Shown here: piece by piece, positions 1 to 13,657 of the stretch
Numbering within the stretch: the first letter of the stretch is position 1
Layout of the letters: each line of letters opens with the position of its first letter
DNA from: Centroberyx gerrardi
Lineage: Eukaryota; Chordata; Actinopteri; Beryciformes; Berycidae
Length of the DNA: 64,000 nt
Direction: 5' to 3'
NCBI RefSeq assembly: GCF_048128805.1
Contig: NC_136000.1
Location: forward strand, 19,509,946 to 19,573,945
The notes under the pieces: model-generated
Databases searched by the model: none
What the model saw: the letters and a program-made list of their open reading frames with translations, nothing else
Told to the model about the DNA's origin: nothing
Program-made: the position numbers and the translations under genes

Positions 1-1900
1 AAGCGATCTATATATAAATAGAGTCAAAATAGGATGTAGGCTATCTGATGTCACTATCCCTTGTGTTATTACACTAGAAATAAACTTGGCCCATATGCTG
101 GAGTTAAAGGGGGTTACTGAGAGTTGGTGTGTCATTGGAGTTATCCAGTGGGCATTTCCTCTCTCAGATGTTTTATTGAATTAGCTCCACTAGTCTTCCA
201 GAAGCCTGAACAGGAAATGTTAAGCAGAAACATGCTGCACTCGTCACAGATGAGACCGAGACTCAACTGTATAGGAGTTTTGAAAGGAAGATACCTGGAT
301 GTGAAGTATTAGTAACAACTGTGCATGTTAAAGATCATTAAAATTTGATTAGTATGTCAATATTTGTAATCTTCAGTATATAGGCGATCCTGTGGTAAAT
401 TGGTTCTATATTTCTTATGGAACCCAAAAAGAATAATGTGTTATCTTGGGAAATATAGTATCCAAATGAACAAAAGGAAGAGTCGGAGTAATTTAAACCA
501 CACTAAATCTTGGAAACTAAAAACAGAATTATTAATTTCACATCCCAAATATATATGTAGTTAATTAAATAATTCAGCTAGTGTTAAATAAAAACCTATG
601 ATAATAGAGACCTGGTAGTTAAAAAAACAGGCTTTTGCAATGTCAAGTCAAATTGCATTTAGGAAACTTTCTGTTCTACAATGAAAAAGAAATTTCAGAA
701 AATGTTGCCCCTTGCATCATTAGCATGAGTCTGTCTTAACTGTAGATACAATCCAAACCAAAGGTAGGCCTATTCTGAATGAATCCTTGCGTCATACAAC
801 TTTATTCAAAACATTATCTGGGGAAGAAATGGACCATTTGTCACTGGGCAAGTTGAGCCAATACATTTTCAAAAGGAAAAATGTCTATAGCTCCAAATGA
901 ATAAACTAGACATAACATTTCTTTCCAATAATAGATGTTGTTCATAAAGATGGTGATACATCGTAGCCTGCTATAGGCCGGTTTGTGGCACTGATAGCAG
1001 TGTGGGATGTGCTGCCATCTCGGCAACCTGGAAAATAACAGGGTATTTTTTTTTTAGTTTCCCAAAATGTATCCCGGCACAATATGTGGGTCAACTCAAC
1101 CCTGGAACTGAAGGTCAGATCTCACATTTTCTAAATAAAATGTTATTCAGAATATTAGGCTATTTATTTTAGACGATGAGATAAATAGCCTACATGATTT
1201 TTATAATTGATTAATTTATCCAATCTTGTATCTCTTAAGTTATTTTGTGTGACCTTTTATGCATTTATACTGCCGGTAAACGTTAAAAGACGTGAATACC
1301 ATCAGATTGTGAGAATGACCCTAATATTTTCTTCATCGTTATGGTCTCAGTATAATCAAGTTACCGTGTTACCGCTCTAGAAACATTGGCTACTGCCCAC
1401 ACAGATCTAGATTTGGAGGGAACTGCAGCTCAAAACGCGCACCGGGTGTTCACACTATGGACCGAGAAGGACCCCGAAACTCTTGACCGTGGCCCCTGGT
1501 TCTCCATCATCACCACATACAAGCACCTCACATCTAAGATCGTATAGCGAGATAGTTCACATCCTCTTCCAGCCTACGAAAAATCCTTGTCTGCTACACC
1601 GGAACAGCGTAGGGGCGGGAAACCATCTCACGCATGCGTACAGCTGTCCAAGATTAGAATACGAACAAATCAAGTCAAGTAACAGGCTTGCTCGCTAATG
1701 TATACAGCAGCTAATCTATGCAAGGACCTTCATGAATATTCATTAGGCAGACATATGCGCGAAACAGGAGCACCAGCTACATAAACTAGATTTTTTTCCC
1801 ACTAATTTAAATAAGTGTGTGTCTCACGTGGCGATTAGCAGCTTACTAAGACATTAAACATTACGCTTAGCTAATTCAAATACGCCTTTTAATATGTTAG
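1..1900. other. Upstream intergenic DNA
   Basis: This AT-rich stretch precedes the candidate promoter of the miR-9 host transcript. The open frames in it are short, lack plausible splice context and resemble no family I know. A more GC-rich patch at about 1,380-1,660 could be distal promoter sequence. I see no RNA gene, repeat array or transposon end here. Confidence 0.5.
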
Positions 1901-1929
1901 AAGCAGTCCAGGGTCTAGTCTACCTAACG

Positions 1930-2200
1930 GTATCCAAGCGAACCCGGAAGTTTGCAGGAGTGAGGCCTCTCGCTTGACCTGGATACTCACTGCTGCCGCC
2001 GCGCTCTCTGATTGGCCAGCCCGACACCCTGCTACTGGTATGACGTCAGTGCGGGAGAGAGAGTCGCCAGTAGAGGAAGCGCGCAGGCAGGAGGAGAGAG
2101 GCAGAGCCTGGCTGACTGGGGAGGAAAGCGGACTTATCTGGGAGCAGCGCGTCCGTCCAGAGGGGCCCCCGATGTAAGCGCTGAAAAAAAAAAAGATCAT
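1930..2200 (+). promoter_or_regulatory. Candidate GC-rich promoter of the miR-9 host transcript
   Basis: The segment is much richer in G+C and CpG than its flanks. It contains an inverted CCAAT-type motif (attggcca, near 2,012) and a perfect cAMP-response palindrome, tgacgtca, at about 2,041-2,048. A strong splice donor (cacag/gtaaggg) follows at 2,269/2,270, so a transcript starting here on the plus strand would have a first exon ending at 2,269. The transcription start itself cannot be read from the sequence. Confidence 0.45.
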
Positions 2201-4234
2201 CTGGGAAAATTCATCCTGACAAACATTTGAGGACATTTGCCTCCAGATTCTGCACTGGCTCTGACACAGGTAAGGGCGCGACTGGATCTAGACAGCATTT
2301 TGCATTAAAATTTACCAGCAAGGGATCTGCTCTCATGCCATGTCCATGTGTCTAATGACGAGAATATACAGGGGCACGGATGATGCCTCTTCAATGATAC
2401 TTTACATTTTATTTTATTTATTTAAAAAAGAAGAAGAGGTAACACATTATTTAATGGTCAGAAATCCCCTTCCATGTCATTTAAGATGAGGGAGTAGCTA
2501 CTTGCGTCCATAAACGGACAAAACCCCATGTTCTCTGAAGTGCCAGAACAATATAACAGGCTCTTCGGCCTATTATTTCGATCAGTAATAAATTGGATTC
2601 TGAAATAGCTTATGGGGGGAGTAGTATCCTTGTGATGTGAAACAGCCTAGTTTTAGAAATAGGCCATTTGCAACTCTCATTAAAAGTAGGGATACATTGC
2701 CCTCAGGAGCACCAAAAAAAGCCAAAAGCAACTTAAAGGCATATAATCAGCTTCTTAAAACCCAATTTAGGTTCAGTTTGGGGTCTCAACGGAGTCAGCT
2801 GTTGATGTTGGAATATGATTTACCTGCTGCACCAAAGGGCCATTTCTTTACTCCCTGCTGATCTGGTTCATGGTCATGGTCATGTCTTCAGGCCGGCCCA
2901 GTCTACTCACACTTTGACGGTTCATGATCACTCCAGTTTGTCTGTGAGGCCTTTGAATATAATAGCATACACAATTTATCCAGCTGACGATTTCATAAGA
3001 ATTGTATTGCTTCATATCACCAACTTCTATAGGCCTAAATACGTGTGTTTAGATTTAAAGACTATTTATTTTTGTATTATAAACGAGCTTTGTAAGCCAT
3101 TCTTGACCATTATAAATGTATAGGACTAAAATAGAGCCAGTCATTCATTCTTCAGTGTTTAAGATGTCATTTAAATTACATTAATTTGATAAAAGCACAC
3201 GGGGTGTAAACCATTAGTCTTAACACTTACCTTTAAATTACCGTAAAATTAAAAAATACAAAACCGTCTCGTACAGTAGGCTAGCGTCAAGAGAATAGCT
3301 GCAGAAATACACAAAATATCTCAATGTTCTCTCTAAAGTGGTAAATATCTTCCAGAATTCAGGTGGATAGGCTATTTTATAGAGTAGCCTAACATGATGA
3401 TAATTGAGGGCAGAGACTAGAGTTTATACGGCCAAAAGCCCATGTGTCCGTACTTGCTTTTGAAATTAGTGAACTGGCATTAATTAATGAGCTGGCAAGT
3501 GAACCTTGCAAGTTTAAAACTAGATTTTTTGAAGTAGTCTCCGGGGTTTAGATCAATAAATATGTTGCTCTTTCTGCGTTTTAAATTAGGCTACTATTTC
3601 CCATTTTCCTTTAAGAAATAATATAATCGGGTGTTAATGATAGCTGACTTTTGAGCAGAGCCTGTGATCTACAGTATAGGCCCCAATACGGTTGGGCACG
3701 TATCCTTAGACCTGTGCAAATACTAAATAATGGTTTCCCTTCCTTACGAAGAAGTAGTAATCCTATAGCCTAATAATTTTTTGAAGGATGCTTCACAAAT
3801 ATCACCGCAAAACTGTGAGTCCCTATGAATTTTACAGGAACATAAAGTGCGATAAGGTCACTATAAACTCACCAGGCCTGCCACAGACACATTATACGGC
3901 CCTATACAGGAATATTATTGAGATTTTTCCTAGGGTTTGAAGGCTGTGTAGTCTTTGGTAATGTGTTAGCCTGCATCAAAATGTTTCATGATTCAAATCC
4001 AAACACATCTAATCAATTAGACCTGAAATCTATTCTACATTCTTTGTCTCATGAGGTTTTTTCGTGCTAGGCTGTTGTTATTCTCCACTGCCTGAGCTCT
4101 TTAGCTGTGACTGTAAAAGTGCTGCAAAATTAGCTGATAATATATAAAGTCTACTAATCTACTGATCCATTTTTACCTCTTTCTAGATGTGTGATGCCAA
4201 CACCAGTAGGCTCCAGTGTGACGGTATGAAATGG

Positions 4235-4320
4235 GGTCGGTTTTTGTCTTTGGTTATCTAGCTGTATGAGTGTTAAATACCTGTCATAAAGCTAGATAAC
4301 CGAAAGTAGAAATGACTTCC
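4235..4320 (+). ncRNA. mir9-3: pre-miR-9 hairpin
   Basis: The 5' arm at 4,247-4,269 is identical to the 23-nt mature miR-9-5p of vertebrates, with seed ctttggt. The 3' arm at 4,286-4,307 is identical to miR-9-3p, with seed taaagct. The arms pair almost perfectly around a 16-nt loop (gtgttaaatacctgtc), and pairing continues into the flanks. miR-9 is a neural microRNA that limits progenitor proliferation and promotes neurogenesis in the vertebrate brain; the 3p strand is also functional. The hairpin sits in an exon of the plus-strand host transcript, between the acceptor at 4,186 and the donor at 4,405. The copy number (9-3) is assigned only from the nearby rhcg gene, because the mature sequence is the same in every miR-9 locus. 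Confidence 0.97.
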
Positions 4321-5118
4321 ATAACGTTGTGTTCAGTCCGTGATGAAATGGGGCCCACAGGCTTTAAACTCACAACACGGATTTTGACTGTAACCCCCAA
4401 AAAGGTAAGGAACACGTTTGCTTTGTATCACCATTTCTACTGTTGGTTCAGAAAAATAGCATAAAAATAACACTCTAATAGGCTATTATAAAACTTAAAA
4501 TAATCTCACTGATTTTGGCTGTTATATTAGGTACAAACATAACCTGCATGCACTAGGCTAGTTAGGCTTCTAGGCCTTTTAGTAGTTTTTTATTTGAAGA
4601 ATAGGTTTACCCGCCTTTTAAAGCTTAATGAGATAAATTCATAGTATAGGCTACATCATAGTAAGTAATACACTCATGTCAGTTATATGCAGATAGGCTG
4701 TTTTACGGGGAAAAAACACATAAATTAACACTCTTCTGACGATTTAATTGTTTTTTGTTGTTTGGTTGGTTGTTGGTCTTTTGTATGATCACGCCCGAAA
4801 GTCATAGTTTACCTCCTATTAATTTACCGAGACACATGGACCGAGACACACCTTGGCTGTCCTTTGATCTCACTTCAGTTTGTTCTGAGGAGTCAAATCA
4901 TTCCTGATTCAGTATAGGAGCTGTGTTAACTCAGTAAGGCCCCCACAGCCCTGTAATTTGCCTTTTTTGGGGCGGTTATCCGTTGAGGCTGCAGGCCGGG
5001 AGCTGTCCATTCAGGCCCTCTGCAACATGGTGCTGAATGTTAAGCAGGTCACCCACTGGGGGGACGGAGCCAGGCTCACTGCCTCTCCACCACAGAGGGG
5101 CCAGCCTGAAGCCTAAAG

Positions 5119-5446
5119 CAGGGAATCCCAAACTTTTTCATGTCACAGACCCCTAAATAGATACGCATGAGTCCACAGACCACTATTTCATAAGAGTTTG
5201 CCCCAAGGAACGTCGTCCAAGAAGATTTTTGTTGATAGATATGATTTAATAAAGAAATATCTAACTGTATTGCAGGTGTATTGAGGTGGAAACAATGAAA
5301 CCTATAATCATTAAGAGGCATCTTTATACAGCCTCTCATTGTGCTGAGCTAACAGTGAAATTAAACTATTCCTCATTGTGCTGAGGACCTCCAGGAATCC
5401 CCTCAAGGATCCCTGCAGGTCCCCAGACCCACTTTGGGAACCGCTG
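5119..5446. mobile_element. hAT-like miniature inverted-repeat element
   Basis: The left end begins cagggaatcccaaacttt. The right end, read on the opposite strand, begins cagcggttcccaaagtgg. These are imperfect terminal inverted repeats of the type seen in non-autonomous hAT elements. The interior carries no transposase. Flanking octamers (gcctaaag and acctgctg) do not form a convincing target duplication, so the copy may be old. It lies in an intron of the miR-9 host transcript. Confidence 0.6.
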
Positions 5447-8117
5447 ACCTGCTGCTCTGCCCAAGACTGTTGTTCACATATATCCTACCTACTGAAGCAG
5501 ATCCTCTAGTTTTATCTTTTTCATTTATAGTATCAAATTTTTATCAGATACTATATTTTCCATTTATTTGTTAAGAAATGAATAATCTTTTTTACATTTT
5601 TAAACAGTGAGGCTTGGTTTATAACTGAAAGAAAAGAGTAGGCCCATCTAATGCTTTGTTCAGGCTCTAACGTCTGCAGGCCTGCTGATAATGAAGTTGA
5701 GTGGTGTAGCACCCTACACATACAGGGTTAAGAAAAACACTTGGCGACTGTATTTAAAGCTGTAGCGAGTCTTAGAGCCTCTAGGATACATTGTGTCCCG
5801 CCTCAATGAGAAGGGCAGGGCCATCCTGAAGACAGGATCTGAACTTTTCAACTTGGTACTTCAGCGCTGTGCATACGCTCCGGCTACAGAATGCCACTCT
5901 GATTGTAAAGCCTAAAGAGCGCTAAAGTGAGATGAGTTTTCATTCACTCAGTTAACTACCTATTGCAGTAGAGCTTACTGTCAAACCGGGCTAATTGCTT
6001 CGTTTCAGAGAGAGATATTGGGTATGTGAAAAGGCCGTTGTCCGAGTCTTTTCCCAAGCTTTTCCCCCTGGTGTAGGTGGTGTGTGAACATGGCGTGCCC
6101 CCTTAATGAATGGGAATAAAAACATTTGAGAGTGTTTATTTATAGGATGGTCAGAAGCGTCCTTGTTTCGTCCTGGTTTCATCTACAATGTGAATGATTC
6201 TTTTCTTCCTCTTATTGCTTTGTAGTAGACACACACACTCACACACACTCACGGTGTACACACACACACATACAAATGCACCAACATCACAAGGGGATTG
6301 TTCTTTGAATGAGCAAAGCTAGCCATAGATTTTGAAAGAGCTTGATTACTCGCTGATTTATCGAAATATATCAACCACGACTCTGCTGGTGCATGTGTGC
6401 GTGCTTGCGTGTTTGTTTGAAGCAAAACAGAATCAATTGTATAATTTAGAATCCAGAATCCAAAGCGCATACTTTTTTTTGAAGAGCGTACTTTGATTAT
6501 TTCTGTTCAACTATAGCGATAACTACAGTGCAAAATGTGCTTTAAGTGTTTTATTCCTCTGTTTTGTCTCCTCCATCTGCTCTTGTTACAGGCTTCCTAT
6601 TCACAACATTGAGTGATCAGGGATCCCTGAAAAGGGGGTAGAACCATCATTAAAAGAAAAACGAGGAGAGGGGGAAAAAAAACGGTCCGGAATTGCCACC
6701 TCCTCCTCCTTCCCCCTTACCCTTTTTACCCAGAAGCCCCTAATGCCATCTGTACTGCCAACGGGAGACACTTTGCCCGTGCCAGGAGGCGGACAAAGAC
6801 CCTGCCGGATCCCTGGAGTATGGGCGCGCTGAGAGGAGCCATCTTGGGAGATGTTGCCGCGGCACCTAAGATGGCTGGGCTGGCACACGAGGTGAGTTGC
6901 ATCATGGTTCTCTGTTGGGTACCAGTGGTGGGGGGAGGTGTGAGCGGTGGGCAGGAGGTAGGGAGGGGGGGGCGGGGGGGCAGGGGGGGGAAGAAGAGTT
7001 TCCCATTTCCTCCCCAGTCACACATGGCCTCTCCCTGCTCTCCTCTATCTTCTGCTCCTGCTAATTAGCAGTTAAGGGGTGATGTGAGGGGGGATGGTGG
7101 GCGAGGAGGGGGCTGGGTAGCAAACAAAATTAATGAGCTGGCACCGGTTGAAGGAAACCTGCCATCCTCTCTTGTCATGGTGCTTCTTTACTCCCCGATG
7201 TACAGCAGGCAGTGCAGAGAGGAGTAAGGTGGGCATATTCACTCTGGATATAATGTGCTGCCACTTGACATAATCGCTTGATTAATTAACGCGACACTGG
7301 TTTTATTATGAAATTCAGACAAGGATGTTTAGTACAATATGGTAAGGATCTTACTGTGCCGAATCCCTAAGGTGACTTTTTGGTGAGAGATGATAGGGGG
7401 AACGAGGCTAATTTAGCATACGAGAAATGACAATATTGATATTACCACTGGAATAATTACGATCTTACTTTTAATTTTCTGTATGAACAAAAGGTACTTG
7501 CCTTATCTAGCTTATCTACAAAGTGATTCTTTTTGTGAAATAATATCAGCATTGGATATTGTCATTTTTTGCCATTGGAATCAATTATTATAGAATGATT
7601 TTCACCAGAACATTTCAAGTGTTTCAGTTTTTTTTTTTTGCTAGCATTTCACTCGTGCTGTCTTTATCATGTTAGAATACAATCTATGATTGTGTGTGTG
7701 TGTGCATGTCTTTGTGTTTGTGTGTGTGTAGTGGATGGGAGTTGCCATAATTAATTTATTTACAATACACAATTGCTACAGCTACTTAATTGCACATAAA
7801 TAATGGCTGGGATAAACTGAATTTGTTGGAGTTCAAATATCCTCTAATGCTTTTCGCCTCAGACATTTAATATTGAGTACAACCCTTTGCTTTTAATATA
7901 GCTTATTTGATACCATCCAGTGGTATCAAATGTGACTGTACCTGTACAGCGCTGCACATGGTTAGGAACTTTATTTGACACACACAGACTCAAAAATGTC
8001 AGGCACAGCTAATACAAAATTGTCACCTAAAGCCAGAGTCTGAATGGGAGCAAACAGAGACAGTATGAAGTTGACTGCCAAAAATCGAAGCCCCAAATCT
8101 TTTCACTTCCATCTCTG

Positions 8118-8119
<2 letters not shown>

Positions 8120-8194
<75 letters not shown>
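8120..8194. repeat. (TC)n followed by (AC)n microsatellite
   Basis: About 48 bases of TC dinucleotides pass directly into about 26 bases of AC dinucleotides, a compound polypyrimidine/alternating tract in the third host-gene intron. Confidence 0.97.
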
Positions 8195-8198
<4 letters not shown>

Positions 8199-9774
8199 TG
8201 AGAACAAGCTTTAGCATGGCGTAACGCTGCCCTGTGCCCCTGGCGGCTCCAGCAGCAACCTGAAGCAGAGAAGAGAGACACGTGAGCATGTGTGTTCAGG
8301 GCCAACATGTGCAGCTGCAGTCCTCGTGTGTTAATGAACAGTGCCCTGCGTTTTCACATTATCATTCAGCCCCACTCTCTCTCCCCCCTCAATAGCTGTT
8401 TAGTCTCCACCCCCGCCCTCCGAAAAAGCATGCTTTCCCACCATTGTGGGAGCCGGTGCTGCGGCGGGCCGGGGCCGGGGGGCAGGGTGGGAAAGACCCT
8501 CCAGACTAGACATGAGCAGATGCCTGAGACATTAGACTGTCGTGCGGATCACCAGGGTCGGGTGAGCCGCTGAGTTTTAATGTGCAAGTGTATGTGTGTT
8601 TGATATGTGTGTGTGATGGGAGGGGGGTGCAGTCCGGGCCCTAGAGTGCCACCTGACTGTTCATTAGTCTATTCAGCCTCCTCTGCATGTCTGAAAGGCA
8701 TGGAGATGCTGTTTTCTGCTAAATGAGAGGGATTTTACCGGCGTTAGAGATGCATTCATACATGATGTGCATGTGGAAGCGTGCGCTCAGGCCTTCACCA
8801 TTTCAGACAGCAGGGCATGGTCTGGCTTCGTAGTGTCAGCGGTGTATTGCAATATTTAGATATATTTTAACACTACGTAACAGTACATTTTCAGATTTTT
8901 GGTATGGGGAATCTGATTTGATTCAGCATTTAAACTTTTGCAGTGTGCCTGTCATCAGGAATGCACTCCTTTACCCCTTTTTCAATTTGCCAGCTGGATG
9001 CATTGGTGGTGTTCTTAGTGCAAACATAAACTGCATATTTGTGTTGCCGGCAGGTTGCAGAAAGACAGACATCATGAAAATCTTACAAGACAGTTGGCAG
9101 TACAGTGTATCGCTGTGAATGACTCAGCTAAGGCGATGGGTGTGCCTAACAAGCCGAATGATGTAACCAGCGGATAATGATTATTAATGAGCCTCATACT
9201 GTACATGTACCTCTATGTGATATGTAAGGCATGTGCAGCCCACATGTCAAAAGACTATTCCCTCTCTTTATTCATATAAAAGACTCGGAGCTGTCTTTAT
9301 AATTGCATTTGTGCTGCTCATCTGTGATATACAGCGCATTGCTTCGGGCAGATTTGATAGAAGAGAGAAAGCAAGGTGAAGGCGAGGAATTAATCTTGAA
9401 GATAGCTTGCTCCTATGGTATGTCTCTGTTAGGAAACTCTGTGGTATGTCTCTCTGTTAGAGGAAACACAGGAGGGAAGGGGGGGGGGGGGGGGAATAAT
9501 GAGATCACTGCTTTTGAAAAGTCAAACTGAAATAAAGATTGTTGCTTATCAAGAAGGGGTTAAAGATAGACAGAGAGTAGGGAAGTGTACGTATGGAGAG
9601 GAGGCAGGAGAGGGAGAGGAGGGATGTGGCACACTGTAGCACATGGGCAGCCATGTTTGAGTTTGAGCCTCTAGTGTCGCCTCTGCATTTACTGATGAAG
9701 TTGGACTTAGATGCTGTGAGCTTGTGCAGTCAGTGCCCCACTAAAGCAAATTGCAGCCTTGGCATGGAGAGCTG

Positions 9775-9786
9775 GTGTGTGTGTGA

Positions 9787-9820
<34 letters not shown>
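9775..9820. repeat. (GT)n microsatellite
   Basis: GT dinucleotides run with two small interruptions (gtgagtgagtg), in the last intron of the miR-9 host transcript. Confidence 0.95.
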
Positions 9821-9821
<1 letters not shown>

Positions 9822-11534
9822 GGAGAAGAGTATGGGGGAGGTCGGTCTGCAACTCTGTGTGATAGCTGCGGCAGTCGACAGAGGCGGTGTGGTCAAAGAG
9901 AGGCGGTGACTGAAGCAAATTTATCAGCCACCTAAATGTATTCATACTCACTCTACCTGCTAGAAGACGAATCTCTCTTTCTTGTATTTGGAGGATGTGA
10001 AAATGAATGACATGCACGCACGCACAAATGAACAGAATATCGCTCCGTCTAATGATTACTAAGACTTATACATCGGAAATTCTCGCTAATTGCAGTATGT
10101 GGAGGAGATAATAAGATCACGAATGAGTGAGAGGGAATCGACACAAAAAATAAAATATGCTAGTGCAAGTGAGCACATCTTGATGTTGATGTGACATTAA
10201 GGTGCTTGAGAGTATTTTAATCAGCTCGGAAACAAAGAGAGTTTTCTATCAAGATTGTCTGCGATCGGACTGGCTGGACAGGCAGGTCAGGGGGTTCGAG
10301 ACTGTCAGGAGGATTTAGGATTTTAATGTCCCCACACTAGAGATACCTCTAGTGGGGATAGTCAACTTAGTCTGAGGATGAACTTGAATATCCATTCATC
10401 AATTCCCTGTACATAACCATGACAGAAAAATACATGTCCCCCCCCAAATATTGATGATTAGCTTGATGCCTCTTCTTTCTGGGCTGAAGCAGTTTGGATG
10501 ATTGTTATTCATTATTAACTATATATGGCGTTGGCTTAGTGCGATGGGAGATTTTCAGTGTGCGAGTGTGACATGATGAAGTGACAGTAGCCTCTGTTCC
10601 ATTCCCATTCTGTGTGAGTGAAGCGGCGTAGCCATAGTAGCGATAAAATGTTAATACAATATAGCTCCTGGGTTACCTCTTTGGATTCTCCTCACTCTGT
10701 GTGGACACTATTAATGTTTTAACGGCTCTACTGTGATATATAAAGCCCGGCTCACGGGCCGCCCATAGTCTTGGATGAGGTCCAATGTGGGTCAAGCAAG
10801 CCTCATCAGGGCTCTTTAATGCAACTTTGGCCGAGACTAATCTAGTACAAAGCCCAACGTTAAGTATCTTAGAGGAAGATGGAGAGAAGTTTCTACATCC
10901 CAGGCTTTTCAGATTATGTCTGTTGGCGGTGGCATCCCTGAGTAGGGGTCCTGTGTGCTCCAATGAAAGTAGAGGAGAATTAGGTGACTGAGCCTTTAAT
11001 ACAGCAGTCCTTTGTAATCATATCAGGAGGAGATGAGGTTTTAGGGTGAGGAGAATTAGGGGGGAATCCTTGGTGTGACCTCTTTTTTTTCCTGTGTTTT
11101 TTTACGGCACAGTAGACGTATTCAGCACTCTATACGGTTTGTGATGATTGTACTCGAACAACAGCTTTCCGAGACGAGAAACAGTGAATAGAAGCAAGGG
11201 GGAGTAAAAGAAAAGTTCAGGAAAAAAAAAAGCGAAAAGTTCCGAGTTGATCCTGATCTTATCCTTATCTCACCGTCCTCGTATCAGACGAGAGGCAAGA
11301 CACACCGGCTCCATCGCTGTCAGGAATCAGTCAAGTTCAAGTTCACGGCTGCAGCCGCTCTGTCTGCGGCCGGGCGGGGAGCGGAGAGCGCCTGTGGCCG
11401 CCCCGGTGTACAGGAGGGGGGCGCGTAGCCTTTGACCTCTGTTAGGGTTGCTAGGGGAAGGAGGCCGGCCCGCTCAGTAATGTACGAGTGAAAAGGCCGA
11501 ACTGTCAGAGCTGTCCAACAGACATCAACCCCCC

Positions 11535-11535
11535 A

Positions 11536-11574
<39 letters not shown>
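11535..11574. repeat. (CA)n microsatellite
   Basis: An uninterrupted CA run of about 20 units. It follows a GC-rich stretch at 11,330-11,480 whose function I cannot assign. Confidence 0.95.
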
Positions 11575-11575
<1 letters not shown>

Positions 11576-12770
11576 TCACACATACTCACAGATGGCACGG
11601 GCCAGCTTGGGAATGTTAGCACTGAGAGAGCGCTTTATGTTCATCAGACACCTATTTACTCTAATTCTCTTTCCAAACCTTTAGAGTTACATATACCCAG
11701 TCTACACCACATACCCTCTTCAATACACCCCTCCCTCAGTCTACCCCCCCTGCACCCCCACTATCCTTTTGGGCCATGTCTAGACTCCTTCTCAACCCAA
11801 GTCTACAACCTCATCCTACACATCTGAACCCCCCAGACTCTGTGGCCCACACTTAAAATTCTGCTGTTTTCATGAGTCTATACGCATAAAATGATATATA
11901 TTGTTATATCTGTTATATCAATCACCCGGCGCCCAGAGTTACACCATATAGTTTGTATGTGTGTGTCTGTTCATTGTACATGTGTCTGTGTTCGCTATTT
12001 GCATCATTGTTTGTCAGAGTGGGCATGCAAATCCACTGATTGTAATATGTGCATGTTTCCATGCCCCTCTGTAAATGTGTGCAAGTGTGGCCTCATTTAA
12101 GGTTGCATTCATTCAGGGGAGGGGTCTTAAGAATAAAAGAGCGTGTATTTGCATACGCTGCATGCCGTCTGCAGAGAGGGAGCAGTCAAAAAAAGATATC
12201 AGAGGTGGACAAAGAGAACGAGGACAAATCCTTCATTGTGGGGTTGGTGGGAGAAAGGGCTCGTCTGAATTGGGGAGTGGGTGAAAATTGACAGAGAAAG
12301 AGTTTGGGCTGGTTCCCTGTGGGGATAAAAGCCTTAAGATCCCTCCATGCATACAGCCTGAAAATGGGAGAGAAGAACAACATGCAGAGCATAGGGGCCT
12401 GTCTCTACAGAGCATGAAAAGGAAGTTTGTATTTTGCAACATTGTCTAGAATGTTTTTTGATGTGTAAAGCTAAAACGTACTGCACATCAAAATAGTAAT
12501 TTTTTACTTTTTTACTCTCACCAACACACTCGGTATTCCCAATGTACTCATCAGCATTGCGCGGATGTTTTATGTATATACTTTTTGACAAGTAAGACTA
12601 ATTTACTTTTGCGCCATATAGCAGATAGTCTCCCTCCATCTCAGGGAAATTCCAGATATAATGAAAATGTCTTCATAATAAATTTATATTTCCAAGTGGT
12701 TTCCAACGCAGTAACACGAAATGATCTGTCAAAGTTTACAGAAGATGGTGATGATATCCTACATCCTCTT

Positions 12771-12786
12771 TCTCTTTCTTTCTTTT

Positions 12787-12834
<48 letters not shown>

Positions 12835-12945
12835 TATTTTGTTCTTTCTTTCTTTTTTCTGTCTTTCTTTGTTTTTCATTCTTTTGTTCTTTCTTTCTTC
12901 CTTTCTTTCTGTACTTTCTGTCTTTCTTTTTTTTTTCCTTTTTTT
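12771..12945. repeat. (TTTC)n tetranucleotide tract
   Basis: TTTC units run almost pure at first, then degrade into mixed TTTC/TTTG/T-rich sequence just upstream of the last host exon. The long Phe/Leu/Ser-rich open frames across it are artefacts of the repeat. Confidence 0.95.
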
Positions 12946-13657
12946 AAATGTGAAATATTACAACTGTCCTGGGTGGAAGAGTTTATGGAGCCAAGCTTAA
13001 TTCTCATGCTAATGATTCCCTCCCATCATTTATCCTCAGGTCTGGATGGGACAGGGTCTGCAGTCTATCTACACTCTTTAGGAACCCACTTGGCACCAGG
13101 AGAGCATGGACCGGACCCAACAAAATGCCACATCAGACTGTTGAGACTCTCACCGGAGCGCTAACACAGGAGATTTCCATCCAGAAGGACTTTCTCAACA
13201 AAATACTGCAAGAGGATTATATAAAAAAAAAATAGCCACAAAGAGATATATTCTTTAAGTCTAAAATGTATGATGCAAGATACTGTATGTCTTTTATCTA
13301 TGAAAATACTGTATCAGTGATGAACCCTGAGCATTTATGATTAAGCCTGTTGTACACAAATTGTGATCTACTGTATTCATAAATATCTCAAAGGTTTTTT
13401 TTTTTAAAGAGCTAAAAAAATAAGGCTTACTTGTTTACTTTTCACTAAATACTATGTGTGTGTTTTCATATGTTCACTGCAAAAAAGCAAGTGCTTGATC
13501 AATTCATTCTCATTGCAGTAGGATGTTTTAACAATATCTTTGCCCCTCCAAGCTCTAAAGTGAAATATTGGTTAACATGATGTAAATGCATTACTGGCAA
13601 AGTTGCACTTGTGTTTTTATAATTTTGTCATTTACTGAAGTGAGACACTTTCTTTTG

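Noticed and set aside
6820-7068. 82-codon frame starting MGALRGAILGDV
   Set aside because: The sequence beyond 6,891 is intron-like (donor gtgagt) and G-rich. Splicing to 13,040 adds only 13 residues before a stop. No family resemblance.
12585-13164. Open frames of 120 and 147 codons, very rich in Phe/Ser/Leu
   Set aside because: They are translations of the (TTTC)n tract. The only real signal is the acceptor at 13,039, which opens a non-coding terminal exon.
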